Shown piece after piece: positions 32,476 through 44,141 of a stretch of DNA of 64,000 nucleotides. The DNA is taken from NCBI RefSeq assembly GCF_947172395.1, contig NC_069106.1:248001-312000 (forward strand). The letters run 5' to 3'. The position numbers were made by a program, and so were the translations under genes. A model generated the notes under the pieces. That model was given only the letters and a program-made list of their open reading frames with translations, had not been told where the DNA came from and did not search any database. This DNA is from Bicyclus anynana (lineage: Eukaryota > Arthropoda > Insecta > Lepidoptera > Nymphalidae). Positions within the stretch are counted from its first letter, which is position 1. Each line of letters starts with the position of its first letter.

Positions 32476-33963
32476 TCTACTTCATACCGGATACGCGAGA
32501 GCGTATCGCCAAATTCAAGCAAACACCAAACAGTAGGTCCTCACACGGACTATTTAGAGCCTTTTTTGGCTCGGTAATAACTCAAAATCTATTGGTATCA
32601 TGTCCATTTTCACATTAATATTTTTCAGTTTTGATATGATGTAATTTAGTCGCGAACGCCCCGCGGTTTTAATCGCGTAGCATCCATTTTTGTGGGGATA
32701 CGGTGATAAGGCGAAGTTTTTTAGTAACTGATAATATTATAGCTTTAAAATAATTTTTAAAATGAGTTTTATGATTTAGCGTAACATACAATTTTACATT
32801 CGCATTTATAGATTAGGCTTTAGTATTGGATACAATTAATAATATGTAACTTTCAATCGTTAATGTTACTTTATTATTTCTCATATAAAAAATGGTGGAA
32901 GAGTTTTTATCTATAACATATTATTATAATAACTTTCAATACTTTATTCTTTATTCAGCGATACATGGGATAGCTTAGACTTTATTTTGATTTTATTTTT
33001 TGCAATATCGAATGCTGCCCTATTAAATTCAATATGAAGACACATAGACTTATGAGTATAAATACTAAACCCTCATTTTACCAATAAAAGGTAAAAAAAA
33101 ACATGCAGGTGTTTGTTTAATCTGAATAAACGTTCAGTTTTAAAATCTCTGTAATGTTTTAATGCTTGCAGCTTCGAAATACATTTTATCGAAATTCCTG
33201 AACGCCCCGTAAAAAGCGGGACACTTTTCCGGGTCCTTTGTACGTGTAAAAGCTATAGCCGGGTATTGCAGCCCCGGGCGGCCTGGCACCCGGATAAAAC
33301 GAAGGAAAGCTCGACACTATCGGATTCGGTGCTGGAATTTAGCCTCGTTTCCGGTACATGACGCGTTCAACTATTGCCGATACTGTTTAACTGACTTGAT
33401 GGGCTTAGATCAAAAGGTCAGAGTTCGAGTCTTAGCTTAGCTTAGTTCTTTCTTCAAAGACACGAGTAACTCGAATTTAGGACATATGTGTTACATCCCA
33501 TGCATTGAAACTTCATCACCTTAAGCCCACTAACCCGCGTTATAGTAGCATGGTGTGTCTAAGATCTAAATCTAAATCTAAAAAGTTTCTTAAAGTGGGA
33601 AAATTAAATAAACTGAAATTGGTTGTGAATATTATTTTTATAAATTAAACAGTCACCTACTAGTAATTTACTTAACTTTATATAATTTTTTTTTTAATTT
33701 TTTATCAGTAAAACTCAAGTTTTAGACGTACCATAAGTTTCACGATACTCCTAGGTTATCCAAACCTGTATTAGGTAATCCAATGGTGTTTCACAAAGCT
33801 CTCTGCATTCCAAGGTGTGATTCCCAGTTTCCAACTCTAAGCTTCTGATGAAAAGTTTCAAACTCAATTTTAAGTTATATTAGACATAAACGGGGGGATG
33901 GATACTTTGTAGTGAGAAAAATGTGTGTCTAAAATATCAACTAATGAAATTGTTGAAAAAAAT
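32476..33963. other. No gene; repeat fragment and GC patch
   Basis: A Rep-B-like start (CGCCCCGCGGTTTTAATCGC) at 32656-32675 decays by about 32720. A GC-rich patch with CCCCGGGCGGCCTGGCACCC lies near 33235-33305. A short ATCTAA repeat is at 33569-33586. The rest is AT-rich sequence without genes. Confidence 0.45.
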
Positions 33964-34240
33964 GCCTCATCATCATCGTCATTAGCCGATGGACGTAGGA
34001 CATAAGCCTTTTGTAGAGACTTCCAAACATCACGATCCTGAGTCGCCTGCATCCAGCAAATCCCTGCGACTGGCTTGATGTCGTCAGTCCAGCTGGTGGG
34101 GTGTCAATCAACACTGCACTTTCTAGTGCGGAGTCAGAGACCCCAACGTCCATCGACTCTTCGAACTATGTGCCCCGCCCATTGCCACTTCAGCTTCGCC
34201 ACTCGTTGAGCTATGTCGGTTACTTTTATTTTTCTGCGTC
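33964..34240 (-). mobile_element. RTE-type LINE 3' end
   Basis: Minus-strand RTE end with decayed IAQRVAKLKWQWAGHIVRR peptide, the CCAGCTGGACTGACGACATC block and a 3' end in a GATGATGATGAGG simple repeat. The frame is shifted several times. Same family as 30489-30670 and 35690-36105. Confidence 0.78.
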
Positions 34241-34737
34241 CTACAAATGTCCTACAAAGTGCCACCTTGATTGTTAATATGAGACATAGATTAGAAGCCT
34301 CATATGTCTGAAATCTCACTAGTAAACGACTGAAGTTGCTTGGCAGTAAACATAAGTACCTACCTAAGTAGTATACTTCTCTAGACGTGTCTACCTAAAG
34401 TATAGAATATTTTTTTTTTAAATATATAGAAATTATACTACTAGATGTTTTAGTGACTGAAGATACGTTACATTCATAGACTGTGGCAGTCGCAGAACTA
34501 ACTTTTACGTTACGTTTGTACATCACAATTCACCGAATTTCTGCTATACCAGAAATAGCGGCGAAAGTTTCTTTTTTTTGTCGACGTGCGCCACATATCT
34601 GTCGGCGAGTTTGTTCTGTTCTGCCGACGGTACGCGGGCGGAATGAGCGGGTAATTAGCGGTAGACGCGTGACCGGGAAACGCAATATTCCTTTAACATT
34701 GTTACGGATGTACGAACGGGGTTATAATTCCTACTTA
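34241..34737. other. No gene seen
   Basis: Includes a moderately GC-rich stretch at 34555-34690 that sustains a 99-codon plus-strand frame of no recognisable content. Confidence 0.4.
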
Positions 34738-35201
34738 TATACAGGGTGTTGCGGAGTATCTTCCATAACTTCAAGGTGTTGACAAGTCCACTTACAGGAA
34801 CCAAGTTTCATATACTTTTTTCAACTAAAACAAAAACTGTTTATGTTTTCATACAAAGTAATTATTCAAATAACTCCATGTAACACCTGCCTTATCTATC
34901 CTAGCATTTTATAATAAGTAATCGCAGTAGTAAGACTGGTGATATCGACGAGATAGCAACTGGCACTCCGCACTTTACTACTACTTAATGATATTTATCA
35001 ATGAATAAGTTTGGCTACGTCATAATATAAGGATGTGATATTATGGGACACAACGTAAGATCTACTTACTAATAAAGAAATATTTTTTACTCCGACAATA
35101 TTCATTTTAAAACACATGTTCCTCAGACATTTATAATTAATTTTCCTTAAAGAATATCCTAGAGTTATGGGAAATACTCCTGCTCCCGAGCAACCTGTAT
35201 A
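34738..35201. mobile_element. DNA-transposon-like element with inverted ends
   Basis: The left end TATACAGGGTGTTGCGGAGT and following ATCTTCCATAAC pair imperfectly with the right end GTTATGGGAAATACTCCTGC through GAGCAACCTGTATA. The inverted repeats are roughly 35 bp with gaps, and a TA dinucleotide borders both ends. The 400-bp interior has no transposase, so this would be a non-autonomous element. The TA flanks suggest a Tc1/mariner-like target, but this is not proven. Confidence 0.6.
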
Positions 35202-35651
35202 ATGGTTATATAGGGTTTATTCAAATACTAGCTAACCAGGTGGAGTATTTGCGGTGTCTTTCAGTATAAACTTGAACTCCATATGATATCACTTCAGAGA
35301 TAAGGCCGGCGTTACACCATTGTTTGTATTCTCACTTAATTTGTTTTGTAAAATTTTGTTATTTTGATTTTGTGTAATAAAGTGTTTGAAGTCAACCAAA
35401 CTTGCTTGATAGTATGATTAAAAAATTGTAGATTCATAGGGGATATTGAAGACCCGAAGTTCTAAAGCAAAGTTGGCTTCGTAATAGAGACATGTGAATT
35501 TTAATACCAAACTATGTATAGTTTTACATATGCAATAGATAAAGATTTCCTTTTAGATTTCCCTTCTAATTAATAATTTAAATTGAAAAAATATTAAATT
35601 CAACACATCTTATCGCGCATACTCGTGATTTTTCCTAATATCCTAACAACT
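35202..35651. other. No gene seen
   Basis: AT-rich, no coding signal or named repeat. Confidence 0.45.
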
Positions 35652-35689
35652 ACGGATGTAGATCATAACTTATCTACACCTACATCCGT

Positions 35690-36105
35690 AACCAGTGATG
35701 ACTTATGGTTCCGAGACTTGGTCGCTAACTATGGGCCTCCTAAGAAGGCTCAGAGTCACACAGCGGGCGATGGAACGAGCTATGTTAGTATCTCTGCGTG
35801 ATCGAATCAGAAATGAGGAGATCCGCAGAAGAACCAAAGTCACCGGCATAGCTCAACGAGTTGCGAAGCTGAAGTGGCAACGGGGCACATAGTTCGAAGA
35901 GCCGATGGACGTTGAGGTTCCAAAGTACTGGAATGGCGACCCTACACTAGAAAGCGCAGTGTTGGACCCCCCACCAGGTCGACTGACGACATCAAGCGAG
36001 TCGCAGGGATTCACTGGATGCAGGCTCATTATCGTGATGTTTGGAAGTCCCTACAAAAGGCCTATGTCCTGCAGTGGACGTCCATCGGCTTATATGATGA
36101 TGATG
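35690..36105 (+). mobile_element. RTE-type LINE 3' end, plus strand
   Basis: Best preserved RTE end in the window. An open stretch at 35695-35892 encodes the C-terminal region after the reverse transcriptase, including TYGSETWSL, RRLRVTQRAMERAML, RIRNEEIRRRT and IAQRVAKLKWQ. It then shifts frame and decays through a WMQ-like region to the TGATGATGATGA 3' end. The 10-bp sequence ACGGATGTAG lies on both sides (35652-35661 and 36106-36115) and may be the target-site duplication, although 28 bp of non-RTE sequence lies between the left copy and the RTE start. Confidence 0.8.
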
Positions 36106-36115
36106 ACGGATGTAG

Positions 36116-36514
36116 GTCTATGACACATCTACTTAATGACAACAAAGCGACATACGAGTAAGTATCAGTACAATATTTTGTAGAGTGTATACTTTTCCAT
36201 TGATTCCTTCCTCTAATTACTAAACATAACTAACTAAATAAAACACGCTTATGAATAAAAAAGCTGTAGTTATAAAAAAAGGATTTTGCTGGAATATCTT
36301 TGAGTTTTAATTTAAAGAAGTTTCCCTCAACATTAATATTTGCGCGTCGTCATCTCCGAAGACTCACAAAGCTGCGATTTATTCAACAAATTATGTTTGA
36401 GAAACTTTTCGCGAGCTTTGAATACGAAGTGCTTCTAGTTGTGGCTTGAACCCCTGGTTTTTACCTATTTGTGGCAAAGGTAACATCTAAATTTAAATGT
36501 ACTGGACAAGTACT
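36116..36514. other. No gene seen
   Basis: AT-rich sequence between the RTE end and a SINE-A copy. Confidence 0.45.
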
Positions 36515-36737
36515 TTGGCTGGTGGGAGGCTTCCGCCGTGGTTAGTTACCACCCTACCAGCAAAGACGTATCGCCAAGCGATTTAGCGTTCCGGTACGAT
36601 GCCGTGTAGAAACCGAAAGGAGTGTGGATTTTCATCCTCATCCTAACAAGTTAGCCCGCTTCCATCTTAGACTGCGTCAACACTTACCATCAGGTGAGAT
36701 TGTAGTCAAAGGCTAACTTGTAAAGAATAATAAAAAA
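36515..36737 (+). mobile_element. SINE-A, 5' truncated, plus strand
   Basis: Starts at GGCTGGTGGGAGGCTTCCG and continues through the whole body and tail to AACTTGTAAAGAATAATAAA. The tRNA-like head is missing. It lies 230 bp from the BEL element. Confidence 0.82.
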
Positions 36738-36967
36738 GTGCAAGTTGAACTCGCGTGAAGAGGGTTCCGAACGATGTTAGCTGTCTTTTTTTTAAACAAG
36801 TAACTTAAATTAATTATAGACCAAGAAAAAAATACTGTTTATTATTGTTTGTTCCGAATAGGCTACGAAATTCTTTTACTGATGGAATTAGCTACATTAT
36901 CAGCGAATGACATATACTGTATTTTATCCCCGTATTACCAAGGGAATGGTAATTATGCGGGTAATAG

Positions 36968-37183
36968 TGATGTGTTAATGGGTGTAAATATAATATAAAT
37001 AAATACTGGTTCTCTTCGTGAATTTTATTTTAATTTTATAAAAGACCAAACAACAATATGTATAATGTATGCGCACACAGTCCGTGCGAGTCAATTTCGA
37101 AGTGTCCGCGCGTCGGTCGCTGGCACGACGGGCCGGCGCGGAGTCCCCGCGCCCCGCAACCCGCGTAGTCGTCCGCTTGGACA
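36968..37183 (-). repeat. BEL/Pao 3' LTR
   Basis: 216 bp, reading the same as 44159-44374. In element orientation the first 110 bp are GC-rich and the rest AT-rich with AAAATAAAATT, which can serve as a polyadenylation signal. Ends are TG...CA. Confidence 0.92.
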
Positions 37184-37207
37184 TCCTGCCCGCCCAAGCC
37201 GAGGCTG

Positions 37208-39001
37208 TCAAATAGGCAGTGGGCAGATGTTATTATAGGCCCGAGTGATTAGGCCTCTCCTGGTCTGGATCTCGGCTACTCGCGAAACTCCGTCTCTGCC
37301 CGAGTGCAACTTGACTATTCGTCCGAGCAACCACAGAAGAGGCGGCTGGCCCCTTTCCTTAATAAGAACCAAGCTGCCTAGCTGCAAATCCGGACTCGCT
37401 GATTGCCATCGGGTACGTTGCTGAAGAAGAGATATATATTCTATTGAGAACCGATCCCAGAAGTGTTGCTTCAGCTTCTCAATCCTCTGGTAGCGGTCCA
37501 AGGCACTGAGCTTGGCGTCGCTGACAGGAGGACGAGGAACAGATAAAAGTGGTCGTCCAATTAGAAAGTGAGCTGGAGTTAAACATGAGAGGTCTGAAGG
37601 ATCGGAAGAAAGAGGTGTCAGCGGTCTGGAATTAAGGATAGCTTCAATTTGAGCAAGGCATGTTGCCATCTCCTCATAGGTTAAGTGTGTTAAATTTAAA
37701 ATCCGCTTTAAATGATGCTTTACCGATTTGACCGCGCTCTCCCATAGTCCGCCCATATGAGGAGTATAAGGAGGTATGGTTTTAAAATTAATTCCATGGG
37801 TACTCAAATCAGCTTTAATGTCTTCGGACAGATGTGTGAAAAAGTTGGATATATCGTTACTGGCTCCAAGGAACGTTGTGGAGTTATCTGACGTCACAGT
37901 CAATGGCTTTCCATGGCGACTGATAAACCTAAAGAATGCAGCGAGGAAGGCCTCTTTAGTAAGGTCTGTGACGAGCTCCAAGTGTACAGCCTTAACTGCA
38001 AAGCAGACAAAAACGCTTATATAAGCTTTGGTCAATTTTGCACCCCTGCCCTTACGATTGGCGATCAAAATTGGCCCGGCATAGTCAACACCGCAATGTA
38101 AATAGGGATACTCTAACTGTGTTCTATCTTTGGGTAGGTCACCCATGATGGGTTGTAATGGTTTAGGTTTAAACCTAAAGCAACGTACGCAGCTATGCAC
38201 GACGCGTCTAGCAAGGTTCCTCCCCCCCAGTGGCCAATATTTTTGTCTAATATGAGACAATAGAAGCTGAGGTCCGGCATGCATGAGTTTTATGTGTTCT
38301 TTTTGAAAAATTATTTGTGTCAAATTATGTTTGCTGCATAATAAAATTGGGTGTTTGACATCAAATGTATAACAAGAATTGCTTAGACGACCACCAACTC
38401 TTATTAAATTATTTGAGTCCATGAATGGAGTTAATGATTTTAGCCTGTTGTTTTTAGGAAGAGGCTTATTTGCCTTTAATAATATGTATTCCTCAGCAAA
38501 CATAATTTGTTGAACAAATTGTAATATGTAATTTTCAGAATTTTCTAACTCTATTGTAGATAAAGATTTTGTAATTTTAGTATTAGGATTTTTACAATTG
38601 TATATAAATTTCTGTATATATGCAAATGATCTAATTAAATGTGTGTAATTCGAATGTTTTTGTGTGAATTCATGTATAAAGTTTGTGTTGTTATTTTGTG
38701 TAACTGTGGTGTGTAATAAAAATTCTAATTGTGTATGTGTCTGTATATTTGATGTAAACGACTGTGTGTTTGGTATTACTGGAAATTGTATATTTTTAGA
38801 CTTAAGAAAATCTGGACCAGACCACCATAGTTTGCATAAGCTAATGCTGTTCGCTACAACTCCACGAGAAACTAAGTCAGCAGGATTTTCTTTTGATGGA
38901 ACGTAGCTCCACCTGTGACCCGCAGTGCTGTCCTGAACCTCACCCACTCGAGTTCGTACGAACGTTTTTAACTGATTTGACTGAGTTTTGAGCCATGCCA
39001 A
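37208..39001 (-). pseudogene. BEL/Pao pol, RNase H end, integrase and C-terminal domain
   Basis: Continuation of gag-pol in a second frame after a single-base shift at 39000-39002. Counting from 39001, about residues 40-60 complete the RNase H region (ENPADLVSRG). A zinc-binding H2C2-like region follows (KLMHAGPQLL, then CVRCFRFKP). The integrase core has D at 306 (GVDYAGP), D at 372 (SDNST) and E at 421 (GGLWESAVK), so the catalytic triad is intact with spacing D-65-D-48-E. The end (LGSLVLIKE, LWLLGRIVKLHSG, NICPLPI) fits the DUF5641-type domain usual in BEL/Pao. The frame is otherwise open to the stop at 37208-37210. Integrase would insert the cDNA into host DNA, but it can only be made here if the upstream shift is bypassed. 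Confidence 0.9.
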
Positions 39002-42000
39002 ACACGATAGTGGAATCAGTCCAAAAATAAGAATTATGTACCTTAAGTGTCAGTGATGAAATCACTTTAGCATGAAGTCTTGTGGCTAGAACCGCACCAC
39101 AAAGCTCCAGTCTGGGTATTGTGGTAGGTTTTAGAGGCGCCACTTTATTTCTAGAAGCTAGAAGGCGAATATGTACAGTGCCGTTTGCGTCGACCGTTCT
39201 TACGTAGATACACGTTCCGTAAGCGCGCTCTGATGCGTCTGAAAAGGTATGCAATTCTAATAAATTTATGTTGTTATTACAGACCCAACGTGGAATACGA
39301 AGTGATTTAAGAGAATCAAGAGAATCTATAAAATTTAAAAAAATATTCTGTGTTTCTTTTGACACTTCATCATCCCAACCGCATTTATCAATCCAAAGTT
39401 TTTGCATGAGCATTTTAGCTTGAACAGTGCAAGGTCCTAAGAGGCCAAGGGGATCAAATATTTGACTTATTAAAGATAAAATTTTACGTTTAGTGATTTT
39501 TTTTGTTTGAGTATTTAAAGTTATTGTAAATAATAAATTATCTGAATTACAATCCCATTGAAGCCCAAGTGTTTTGCAAGGTAAAGTTTCATCTAGATTT
39601 AAAGTTTTGTTGACAGTAATATTATGTTCAAGCGAGTTATCTTTAACTAATGATTTTAAAACTTCGGAATTGTTTGATTGCCATTTACGTAGCCTAAATT
39701 GCGCTGACAGTAAGGTCTTATTAACATGTTTGCAAAGTTCAATGACTGATTCTATAGAATCGCCACCGCTAAGAAAGTCATCTACATAGAAGTCCCTAGC
39801 AATAGCTGTTTTTGCAATAGGATCTGAACATTGCTCTGCCAACGAAACTAAGCATTTAGTAGCTAGGTACGGTGCAGATGCTGTACCGTAAGTAACAGTG
39901 TTTAACGTAAATGTTCTGATGTGTTCACTTGTATCAAATCGAAATAAAATTTGTTGAAGTGAACGTTGTGATGGCTCGACTAAAATTGCCCTGTACATTT
40001 TTTCAATGTCTCCCGAAACAACGTATTTGTGTTGACGAAATCTTAATAAAATTGAAAGTAAGTCGTCTTGGACAACAGGACCTACCATTTGAATGTCATT
40101 AAACGTCTTCCCCTTATATGACGCAGAGGCATTAAAAACTACGCGAAGTTTCGTCGTTGTTGAGTTTTCCCGAATAATAGGAAAATGTGGAATGTAGTAC
40201 CGGTTTTGTGAAATAGGTTCAGTAGATTTTGATGATTCACTCATGTGACCTAAATTTTTATATTCTTTTAGAAAATCTAAGTATCTCTTTTTTAAAAGAG
40301 TATCGCGGTTAAATCTACGCTCAAGCGCTAGTAATCTATTTCGTGCTGAGAAGTAGTTATCGCCGAGAACATCGGGCGACTCTTTTAAGGGTATAGTGAC
40401 TATAAATTGACCATTTATGTCGCGCCGAGTATTCTCTGCGAAACTCTGCTCACACGCCTGCTCTTCTAGTGTTAAGTTATACTTAGACGAAACTGATTCT
40501 ATTTCCCAAAATCGTGTTAGCAAGGCATCATCGCGCTGAGTAAAAAAGCAAGACGAATGATGTGCGTTGTTTGTGTGTAATTTTGTGTGTGCCTTGATTG
40601 TGCCTGATACAAGCCAACCAAGTTTAGTTTTTTGCAATTTTGGACATTGCTTACCGAGATCGATGAAATCTGAACACATCACGTCCCAGAAGACATCAGC
40701 TCCAATCAAGATATCAATGGTTGACGAAATGTGGAATGATGGATCGGCTAACTGAATATGAGAAGGTATTTTTAAAGACCTTCTATTTATGTTGCAAGAT
40801 GGCAATGTGTTGGTTATCTGAGGCAATACGTGACACTCTAGAGTAACCTTGTAATCACCCGAATATGACTCTATGGGTAAGGTGCAAGACTCTGCACTGT
40901 AGGATAATTGATTATTAATACCTGTCACAGTGGAGCTTACGTTTTTTCGTGCCAAACCCAGCTTCTCACAGAGGTGTTGTGTGACATAGTGCGCAGTAGC
41001 ACCATTGTCGAGAAGAGCGCGAGCGGTGTGCAATCTGCCGTCCGCGCCGACCACGTTCACCAAGGCTGTGGAAAGTAATGTAAGAGGCTTGTCACTAGCT
41101 GTTATAGACGACGACAAAGCTACGACAGTTTCCTGTTCAGTATCTTTGTGTAGAAGACTACTGTGCTTCAAATTACAATATTTGCAGTGAGTTAATCGAC
41201 AGAATCTGTCTTTGTGTCCAGGCCGTAAGCAATTTTTACAGACTGCGAAATCTTTTACTTTTTCTAACCGTGCATTAACACTTAACTTTCGAAATTCCGC
41301 ACAGCTAAATAGAAAATGATTTTGTTTACACATAGGACATGAAATTTCATTTTTTGTGTTTTTTGTTTTGTTGTAAATTGTGTTTTTTGTGTTTTGTGTG
41401 AAATGATTTAATTGTGATGTATCTTCTCTTTTTGTATCTTCCAACTGTATTGTATCTAACAAGTCTGCTCGATTTGTTAAAAAAGTTAAAAATTGTTTTA
41501 ATGTTGGTGATGTCGTTATTGAATTCCGGTGTTCCTCCCAGTGACGAAAGGTGACACTGTCTAATTTCCTACTCATCAAATGTATTATTAAGGTATCCCA
41601 ATGATCGGTGGGTTGACCCAAACTATTTAATGCACATAAATTTCGATTAACGGTATCGACTAAATTTCTTAATATTTTACCAGACTCTTTTTGAATTTGT
41701 GTGAAATTTAATAAAGCGTTAACATGTATATTTACTAAAATGCGTTCGTTATCGTACCTACTAGAAAGCAATTGCCAAGCAACGTCATAATTTTTTGCTG
41801 TGAATTCAAGACTTTGTATTACAGTTAAGGCACTGCCTTTTAATGCTGCTCTTAAATAGTGAAATTTATTGATATTACCAATGGTGGAACAATTATGAAT
41901 TAGAGACAGGTAGGTATCTCTGAACTCCAGCCAATTTTCCATTTTTTCACCATTGAAGAAGGGAAGGGAGATTTTAGGTAAACGAACGAAATCTCGAAAC

Positions 42001-42146
42001 CCTCCATCTCTGTTTACGCTCCCTTCACTAGTCTTGGACACAGAAAGTCTCCGATGCAGTTGACGTCTGCTCCTGTTCATAATTGTTCTTGCGGATGCTA
42101 CCAATGAAAAATACTTTTGGTCAAATTCCTCACGCTCAGAAAATAG
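38940..42146 (-). pseudogene. BEL/Pao gag-protease-RT-RNase H segment
   Basis: Open frame of about 1068 codons following an in-frame TAA at 42147-42149. Residue numbers below count from 42104. Gag with a DUF1759-like region lies at about 36-190 (LPKISLPFFNGE, WLEFRDTY). Zinc knuckles include CPMCKQNHFLFSC (about 255) and CKNCLRPGHKDRFC (about 289). The aspartic protease motif ALLDNGA is at about 365, with DNG in place of the commoner DSG. The reverse transcriptase has YVDD at 773-776. RNase H begins with FSDAS near 953. A base too many in a T-run at 39000-39002 shifts the frame within RNase H just after WTDSTIV, so integrase is out of frame. The expected protein is a polyprotein assembled into cytoplasmic virus-like particles, as known for the family. 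Confidence 0.9.
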
Positions 42147-42374
42147 TTAACTTGGATCTTCTGATAACATTTCGAGTTCCGTCTGAAATTTATCGAATTC
42201 AACATGCAAGCTGTCTACTTTATTTAACCGGCACTCAAGCTCATTAATTTGATTTTCAGTTAAATCATCATGATTACTATCATCAAAGCTGCTTAAATAA
42301 TTTTGAAAAATTGTTAGCTTCCCCTTAACACTACCGCGAAGTTTTGTCAATTCTTTTATTTTTGCATCACCCAT
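42147..42374 (-). pseudogene. BEL/Pao gag N-terminus, ends at premature stop
   Basis: ATG at 42372-42374 starts a 75-codon peptide rich in charged residues and heptad-like leucines (KELTKLRGSVKGKL, ELECRLNKVDSL). This matches the usual coiled-coil start of BEL/Pao gag. It ends at TAA (42147-42149). The same frame continues without a gap after the stop with SEREEFDQKYFSLVASAR, again typical BEL gag. The stop is therefore a nonsense change within one continuous gag, not a natural gene end. The next codon is CTA, a context known to favour readthrough at UGA stops, but the stop here is UAA. Confidence 0.88.
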
Positions 42375-43517
42375 TTTTAGAAAAAAAATCAAAGTATAAA
42401 AACAATAAATTAAAAAAAAATCTCAAATTAAAGATAATTTAAATTAATTGAACCATTAATTATTTACTCAAGTAATCAATCTACAAATGTTAAATACTTG
42501 CTGCAGCTTAATAGGTATAATTTAGAAAAATGTGTTTAAAACAATATACTAAAAACTTAGCTAAAAGCTAGAACCATATAAGTTCTCTAATGATGTGCAT
42601 AAAATATTTAAAAATTAAATTCTTAAATGTTAAATGCTAGTGTTGACTATGCTATGAGCTATCACAGTGTTTTATTATTTATAAAAGCGTAAAAGATAAA
42701 ATTATAAACACTAAAAAGCATTACTGTAGGTTATAAAAATCTAAACTATTACTATATAGCTTAAATATATGTCTATCTTAAAAGAAAAACAGCTAAAAAG
42801 CCGCGCGTGATGAGTAGTTACCTATTTGATGCATTCATATTATATTATTACGATGCAAATTGACTGAAAGATAGGTATGAGAACTACGTCGCTAGCGATA
42901 AGGAACCGGTTTTTTGTCCGAGCGGCCGAGCGGCCGAGCGGCCGAGCGGTCGAAGCGAGTTGAATACGTGTAGGTAGGTAGTTAACCACGTGTAATATTG
43001 AATGAATAAGCAAGCAATTAATTAAAAAATTTAGCTTGGAGCATAATGAACGATTATTATAATTCTCAATTAAAGTATTTAAGTACCTATGAAGATTATG
43101 ATTATTATAAGAATTAGATGTAAGTTTAATACGTTATAATGATTAGCTTAAGCGTGTGAAGAAATTCTAATTTTGAAAAATCGAAAGGAAGGCGCAAGGA
43201 AGACGGAAAAATAAGAAGGAAAATGGAACGAACTCACTCAGTATCGTGTCCCTCGTCCTTTGTTTCCGCGGTGCTCTTCTCGTAATTCTTCACAGCTGTG
43301 TGTTGTAGGTACAGTTCGCGCGGCGAGAGTTTGGCTTTGACCTTCGGATGGAGGGGATTACTGCGCATGGGTACTGTCACGCACACAATACTTTTCCTTT
43401 TTTATGTACCAGGTTGGATATTTGAGTGGGTCAAAATTCATGTATAGTGATAATAATGCTAGAAAATAATACGAAGTAGATAAACTTCTTCATTTATTAA
43501 AACTATTGATAGTTATT
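42375..43517 (-). other. BEL/Pao leader, non-coding part
   Basis: About 1.1 kb of AT-rich sequence between the extra ORF and gag. It contains an 8-bp tandem repeat (CGAGCGGC, four units at 42919-42950 plus a decayed fifth) and a GC-richer stretch at 43235-43380. No ORF. The length is unusual for a retrotransposon leader, so part may be an insertion, or an intron-like region removed by splicing (inference). Confidence 0.5.
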
Positions 43518-43793
43518 TTACATATTTAAAATGTTTATACAGAGTTTTTGAATCTGAGCTAATTTACTGACTACTCTATTTAATTTAGAAACAGTTTCCG
43601 TTTTCATTACCTGCAAAGTCTCTATAGTTTGGTTATTTTCCGACTGACTGAGTAAAGAAGCAACTTCCTCAATCTTACTTCGAAGTTGCTTCAATGAATC
43701 GATACATTCGTCAGCTTCTTTCTTTAAAAAGCAATTCACGTCATATATCATTTTCCGTGCTTGCCTTTTTAAAACAATGTTTTTTTTACGCAT
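43518..43793 (-). CDS. Extra ORF in the BEL/Pao leader, 91 codons, function unknown
   Basis: ATG-initiated ORF starting 365 bp inside the 5' LTR and upstream of gag, on the same strand. The peptide is strongly basic at the start (MRKKNIVLKRQARKM), then has a heptad-like leucine/valine pattern (SLKQLRSKIEEVASLL, VSKLNRVVSKLAQI) that would fit a coiled coil. There is no signal peptide, zinc motif or membrane segment. I recognise no family. Its N-terminus loosely recalls short DNA-binding segments at the start of some insect transposase proteins, but this is only an impression. It could be an accessory protein of the element, a captured gene fragment, or a chance ORF in AT-rich DNA. Its ATG is among the first available to a ribosome scanning the genomic transcript. 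Confidence 0.4.
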   Translation of the reverse strand: MRKKNIVLKRQARKMIYDVNCFLKKEADECIDSLKQLRSKIEEVASLLSQSENNQTIETLQVMKTETVSKLNRVVSKLAQIQKLCINILNM

Positions 43794-44141
43794 TTTTAAA
43801 TCACTTTTTAATATTTAACAAAAAAACTTAAACAAACAAACTCAACAAATAATAACAATCGACAACAATTAACGAAAATAGCAATTCATTTGTGAACGTG
43901 ATTGTACAACAGGAGTGCGCGGTACGTCGTTTCGGTGCGAGAGGCAGGTAACGACTGGAGCGCCAATCAGAGCACCGCGCACCCGCCCCGCACCCCGCTA
44001 ATGCCCGTTGATACCCAATTTCTGATTTCTGCGCAATAACGGTCAAAGCCAAACTCTCGCCGCGCGAACAGTATTCCCATTTGCAGAAATCCTTTCTTGT
44101 TTGTCGTATGGCTTGTTTCCAAATCCACAAAGTTAGAAGGG

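Noticed and set aside
34483..34782. 99-codon ORF
   Set aside because: No recognisable content, and it runs into the end of a transposon-like element.
36975..37211. ORF across the 3' LTR
   Set aside because: It is an out-of-frame shadow of the LTR and the end of pol.
38940..39001. Programmed frameshift between RNase H and integrase
   Set aside because: The shift falls within the RNase H domain, without a convincing slippery site, so a mutation or assembly error is more likely.
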